The notes under the pieces are model-generated. The model was given only the letters and a program-made list of their open reading frames with translations. It was not told the DNA's origin and made no database searches. A program made the position numbers and the translations under genes. From Bacteroidota bacterium (GTDB taxonomy: Bacteria > Bacteroidota > Bacteroidia > Flavobacteriales_D > Crocinitomicaceae), in the NCBI GenBank assembly GCA_006226425.1, contig SBGX01000010.1, forward strand, positions 1-64,000: DNA of 64,000 nucleotides, read 5' to 3'. Shown one piece after another: positions 61,379 to 64,000 of the stretch; the first letter of the stretch is position 1; each line of letters opens with the position of its first letter.

Positions 61379-63181
61379 TTGATTTGTGGTTGCTTTTCCC
61401 CGAACCAGGAGTTCAGAAAGGCTCAAAGCCTGGAACTGGCAAAGCGAATTGAACAGCCGGGTCGAGAAAATCACTCTATTGAATTTCATCATCTGACAGT
61501 CCATTTAATCGGTGAGACTAATCTTCAACAGCATTTTTTTATCGATGAAGAAAGAAATTGCTTGTTGGTCTATTCAGGTCATATTTATGGAGAGGAGTTC
61601 GTTGATAGCGAAAAGACAGTTGCCCGACAATTGTACGAACGATACCTGCAAAAAGGGAATCTATTTTGTACCGATCTCAACGGGGACTTCAGCCTACTGA
61701 TCTATGCTCCGAAATCAGGCAAATTGCTATTGGCCAGAGATCATTTGGGAATCGTACCCCTTTCTTACGCCAAACAGGAAAATACTCTCCTCTTTTCTTC
61801 TGATCATTTTCACCTTTGTGCCTTACTTCATCAGGACTCTAAAGACTTCAATCCAATGGCATTGATGGGAGGGATTACCTCTATCCCCTACCCGCTAAGC
61901 ATTCATCATGGGGTACACAAACTCCTTCCGGGACATTTTCTGAACTACGATGACCACACATACGGGCAGGAGCGCTACTGGTTTCCGGAAAGCATTCGAA
62001 GCGATCACCGTATTCAGCGAACACAAGCACTTGAAGAGCTGAAACAATTACTCAATGACGCTATCCGAATCAGAATTCCGAAGTCTGGAAAATGCACCGC
62101 TCATGTCAGTGGAGGCCTGGATTCATCGTATCTGGCAGCCCACTTATCCAAATTTCAGCCTCAAATCGATCGGCAATTCTATTCCTGGTCTCCCGACTAC
62201 TCCATCATTCCCAAGCAAGAACACGATGAACGCGAACTCATTGAGGCCTTCGAGACGCACACAGAACAAAAGGTAACGCTCCTGGACAGTGATCCTCAAG
62301 ATTCCTCCCTACTTGAAAGTGCCTACTTTCCCGGGCTTAGTTCCTTCGAAGAAGAAAGAACACTGGCCGCCGCCAAAGAAGCAGGTTACCAGATTCTGTT
62401 CAGTGGTTGGGGAGGAGATGAATTTCTTGGTATGACCGATCCTCCGATCATCCAGGACGTATTCCGCTCTTTTCGATGGCTGCGTGCCTGGAAGGGAATC
62501 AAAAAAGAGGGAATCCGAAGGAAAGTCGGGTATTTTTGGTATCAGCTTCTGCTGCCCTCCCTGGGATTCATTCATCCAAGCATCAAAGAAACGCTTCGAA
62601 AAGAAGTCTACTATCTAAAAAAGGGGGAGGACATGATCGATTGGGAGCAACAAAAAAAAATCTATTGTTACCGGTCTCGCAGACATCGAATGATTCAACA
62701 GCTTTCGGCCTACCGAATAGCTGAGCGCACTGACATCAGTTATGCCCTTTCATATCTCTACAATATTGAATATAAATACCCCCTACTCGACAAACGAATC
62801 ATCGAGTATCTGTTTCAGATTCCCTCCAACTTAGTTTTTTCCGAACGAGAAAACCGGAGTCTGATGCGGCAACTCAGTCGTGAACTTTTACCTCCAAAAA
62901 TATCCGAAAACCAACGCAAACGAGACCCTGCATTGGATCAATTATCCGAAATATTTTACAGTGAGTGCACCTGGCGTTTTTCAAAGAGAATCCCAGAAAT
63001 ACAAAACGAGTCAATTTTAAGTATCTTTAAGCTTCCTTCCATTCAGGAGGACCTTTCGAAATTTGGCAAAGAGGAGATTGGTGAGGAAGAAAAAGAAATT
63101 TTGATGAGTTTCGTTTATAATTTGGAAATGTTCGTCCAATTTTGCGAAAAATACGACCATGAAAAAATATGCTCAAAATAA
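61379..63181 (+). CDS. lasso peptide macrolactam synthetase (asparagine-synthetase-like C protein)
   Basis: A 600-residue asparagine-synthetase-related protein. The N-terminal glutaminase-like domain starts with ICGCF and has LNGDFSLLIYAPKSGKLLLARDHLG. The ATP pyrophosphatase domain has VSGGLDSSYLAAHLS (SGGLDSS at 244-250) and LFSGWGGDEFLGM. In lasso clusters the C protein adenylates the Asp or Glu side chain and closes the ring. It begins with TTG at 61379, giving M-I-C; an ATT start at 61382 would place Cys at position 2. Its position between precursor and PqqD-like B1 argues for the lasso role over ordinary asparagine synthesis. Confidence 0.85.
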   Translation: MICGCFSPNQEFRKAQSLELAKRIEQPGRENHSIEFHHLTVHLIGETNLQQHFFIDEERNCLLVYSGHIYGEEFVDSEKTVARQLYERYLQKGNLFCTDLNGDFSLLIYAPKSGKLLLARDHLGIVPLSYAKQENTLLFSSDHFHLCALLHQDSKDFNPMALMGGITSIPYPLSIHHGVHKLLPGHFLNYDDHTYGQERYWFPESIRSDHRIQRTQALEELKQLLNDAIRIRIPKSGKCTAHVSGGLDSSYLAAHLSKFQPQIDRQFYSWSPDYSIIPKQEHDERELIEAFETHTEQKVTLLDSDPQDSSLLESAYFPGLSSFEEERTLAAAKEAGYQILFSGWGGDEFLGMTDPPIIQDVFRSFRWLRAWKGIKKEGIRRKVGYFWYQLLLPSLGFIHPSIKETLRKEVYYLKKGEDMIDWEQQKKIYCYRSRRHRMIQQLSAYRIAERTDISYALSYLYNIEYKYPLLDKRIIEYLFQIPSNLVFSERENRSLMRQLSRELLPPKISENQRKRDPALDQLSEIFYSECTWRFSKRIPEIQNESILSIFKLPSIQEDLSKFGKEEIGEEEKEILMSFVYNLEMFVQFCEKYDHEKICSK

Positions 63182-63422
63182 AGATTTGATCAGTACCAAA
63201 CTGGATGAAGAACTGATTATGCTCGATATCGATCAGGGAAAATACTTCGGACTCAACCCCGTGGCTGTGCGAATTTGGGAACTGATTGAATCTCCAAAGA
63301 GCCTGGATGAATTATGTGAAGCCTTACTTCAAGAATATGAAGTTTCCCCAGCGCTTTGTCAGCAAGACACCGCAGTTCATCTCGAAGAAATGATTCGCAT
63401 GAACCTAATCTCTCAGGTTTAA
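63159..63422 (+). CDS. PqqD-like lasso peptide B1 leader-binding protein
   Basis: An 87-residue protein with the PqqD/RRE pattern: ISTKLDEELIMLDIDQGKYFGLNPVAVRIWELIE in residues 11-44 (region given, with the conserved LDIDQGKYFGLN), then SLDELCEALLQEYEVSP and VHLEEMIRMNLI. Such proteins hold the leader peptide and deliver it to the B2 protease and C synthetase. It overlaps the synthetase gene by 23 bases and is followed 4 bases later by the Cys-rich gene. The length is normal for a stand-alone B1. Confidence 0.9.
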   Translation: MKKYAQNKDLISTKLDEELIMLDIDQGKYFGLNPVAVRIWELIESPKSLDELCEALLQEYEVSPALCQQDTAVHLEEMIRMNLISQV

Positions 63423-63426
63423 TTTC

Positions 63427-64000
63427 ATGAAACTGGCGGAAAAAATACCGCTTCTGTATCACCGATTCCTGGATGACTTGATCGGGATCACCGTTCCGGA
63501 AGAAGAGATTGCCCGCTGCTCAAGCTGTGGACTGTGTCAGCATCCAAAGAGTCCGTATCAGGAAACCAAATGTTGTAATTACCAACCCTTTCAGGCGAAT
63601 TTTCTGGTTGGGGCGATCTTAAGTGATTCATCCGATCAAATGAAAACTGGAAAACGTCTCACGGAAGAGCTAATCCAACAACGAAAAGGATTAACCGCAT
63701 TTGGGCTCATTCCGGATCGGAAGTACCAACAAAACCAACATCAAATACTCACTCTTCCTAAAAGTTTTCACAACCAGGAAGAAATCATTTCCCAACGCTG
63801 TTCTTTTCTGCATGAAGGACATTGCAGTATCTGGGCCTATCGGGAACACTTATGCATCACCTATTTTTGCAGTTCCGTTGGTGCTTCCACGGGGCAACAA
63901 TTTTGGTCTGAGCTCAATGAAATGATGAAACATATAGAGTATCAACTAGCCCAGCATTTTGCTCAGAAATTAGGAATTACATGGCCGGAGAATTTCACCG
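63427..64000 (+). CDS. Cys-rich YkgJ-like metal/iron-sulfur protein, cut by window end
   Basis: An open frame of at least 191 residues running off the window. Nine cysteines are visible: C31, C34, C37 in RCSSCGLC, C49-C50 in ETKCCNY, and C125, C133, C143, C148 in RCSFLHEGHCSIWAYREHLCITYFC (residues 124-148, shown in pieces). The pattern CxxC...CC plus CxFLxxGxCxIWxxRxxxC is that of the YkgJ/CxxCxxCC family, which is thought to bind zinc or an iron-sulfur cluster. It starts 4 bases after the lasso B1 gene, so it belongs to the operon and may be a tailoring or metal-handling factor. Its function is unknown. Confidence 0.75.
   Translation, partial: MKLAEKIPLLYHRFLDDLIGITVPEEEIARCSSCGLCQHPKSPYQETKCCNYQPFQANFLVGAILSDSSDQMKTGKRLTEELIQQRKGLTAFGLIPDRKYQQNQHQILTLPKSFHNQEEIISQRCSFLHEGHCSIWAYREHLCITYFCSSVGASTGQQFWSELNEMMKHIEYQLAQHFAQKLGITWPENFT

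Noticed and set aside
1-64000. CRISPR arrays, insertion sequences or prophage genes
   Set aside because: No regular short repeats, transposase motifs, integrase genes or phage structural genes were seen on either strand.

Overview
The window looks like a piece of chromosome from a marine-type Bacteroidota, probably Flavobacteriales. The evidence is: type IX secretion (T9SS) C-terminal sorting domains, the Bacteroidota -7 promoter element TAnnTTTG in front of many genes, weak Shine-Dalgarno sites, an NhaD-type Na+/H+ antiporter, a DUF5777/cytochrome c/choice-of-anchor V cluster, and dense gene packing. No intergenic stretch exceeds 300 bases. No CRISPR array, insertion sequence or rRNA was seen. 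The only RNA gene found is tRNA-Val(UAC).

Layout. (1) 1-9 kb, mostly minus strand: a RimB-RimK type protease/ligase fusion, a methyltransferase, a chimeric gene remnant (start of a sensor propeller joined to the end of a T9SS sorting domain), tRNA-Val, then a co-directional run nhaD-exbB-exbD-tonB-folC, and Glu/Leu/Phe/Val dehydrogenase behind anmK. (2) 10-20 kb: acyl-CoA dehydrogenase, a Lys/Glu-tailed protein of unknown function, a TPR-SpoIIE phosphatase, GNAT and YqaA proteins, a LpxR-like lipid A deacylase with a long N-terminal extension, a HELLH metallopeptidase candidate, an HTH regulator and a YceI lipoprotein. (3) 20-26 kb: MnmD, an ECF-like sigma factor with a membrane glycosyltransferase, and Tgt with an LptF/LptG permease and an outer-membrane protein. 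(4) 26.5-31 kb: a minus-strand redox operon of a diheme cytochrome, a DUF5777 barrel, a monoheme lipoprotein and two duplicated CxxCH choice-of-anchor V proteins. (5) 31-38 kb: YbaB, 5-formyl-THF cyclo-ligase, a tiny membrane protein, Lnt, PnuC with a nicotinamide riboside kinase, a queuosine precursor transporter, and OmpA-SPOR.

(6) 38.2 kb to the end is one plus-strand superoperon with almost every gene overlapping the next. The first 21 kb is a Wzx/Wzy-type polysaccharide locus: flippase, polymerase/ligase, several glycosyltransferases, methyltransferases, two asparagine synthases, two nucleotidyltransferase-fold proteins, a bi-domain oxidoreductase, Wza and Wzc. Without a break it continues into a lasso-peptide-type RiPP cluster: HPr-kinase-like enzyme, B2 leader peptidase, a 46-residue precursor, asparagine-synthetase-like macrolactam synthetase, PqqD-like B1 and a Cys-rich YkgJ-like protein cut by the window edge. 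The precursor has a plausible 8- or 9-residue ring ending in Glu35 and a C-terminal Ser, the residue that paeninodin-type kinases phosphorylate. This cluster is the strongest candidate for an undescribed system here.

All calls rest on reading the sequence and on recalled family features. No database search was possible.
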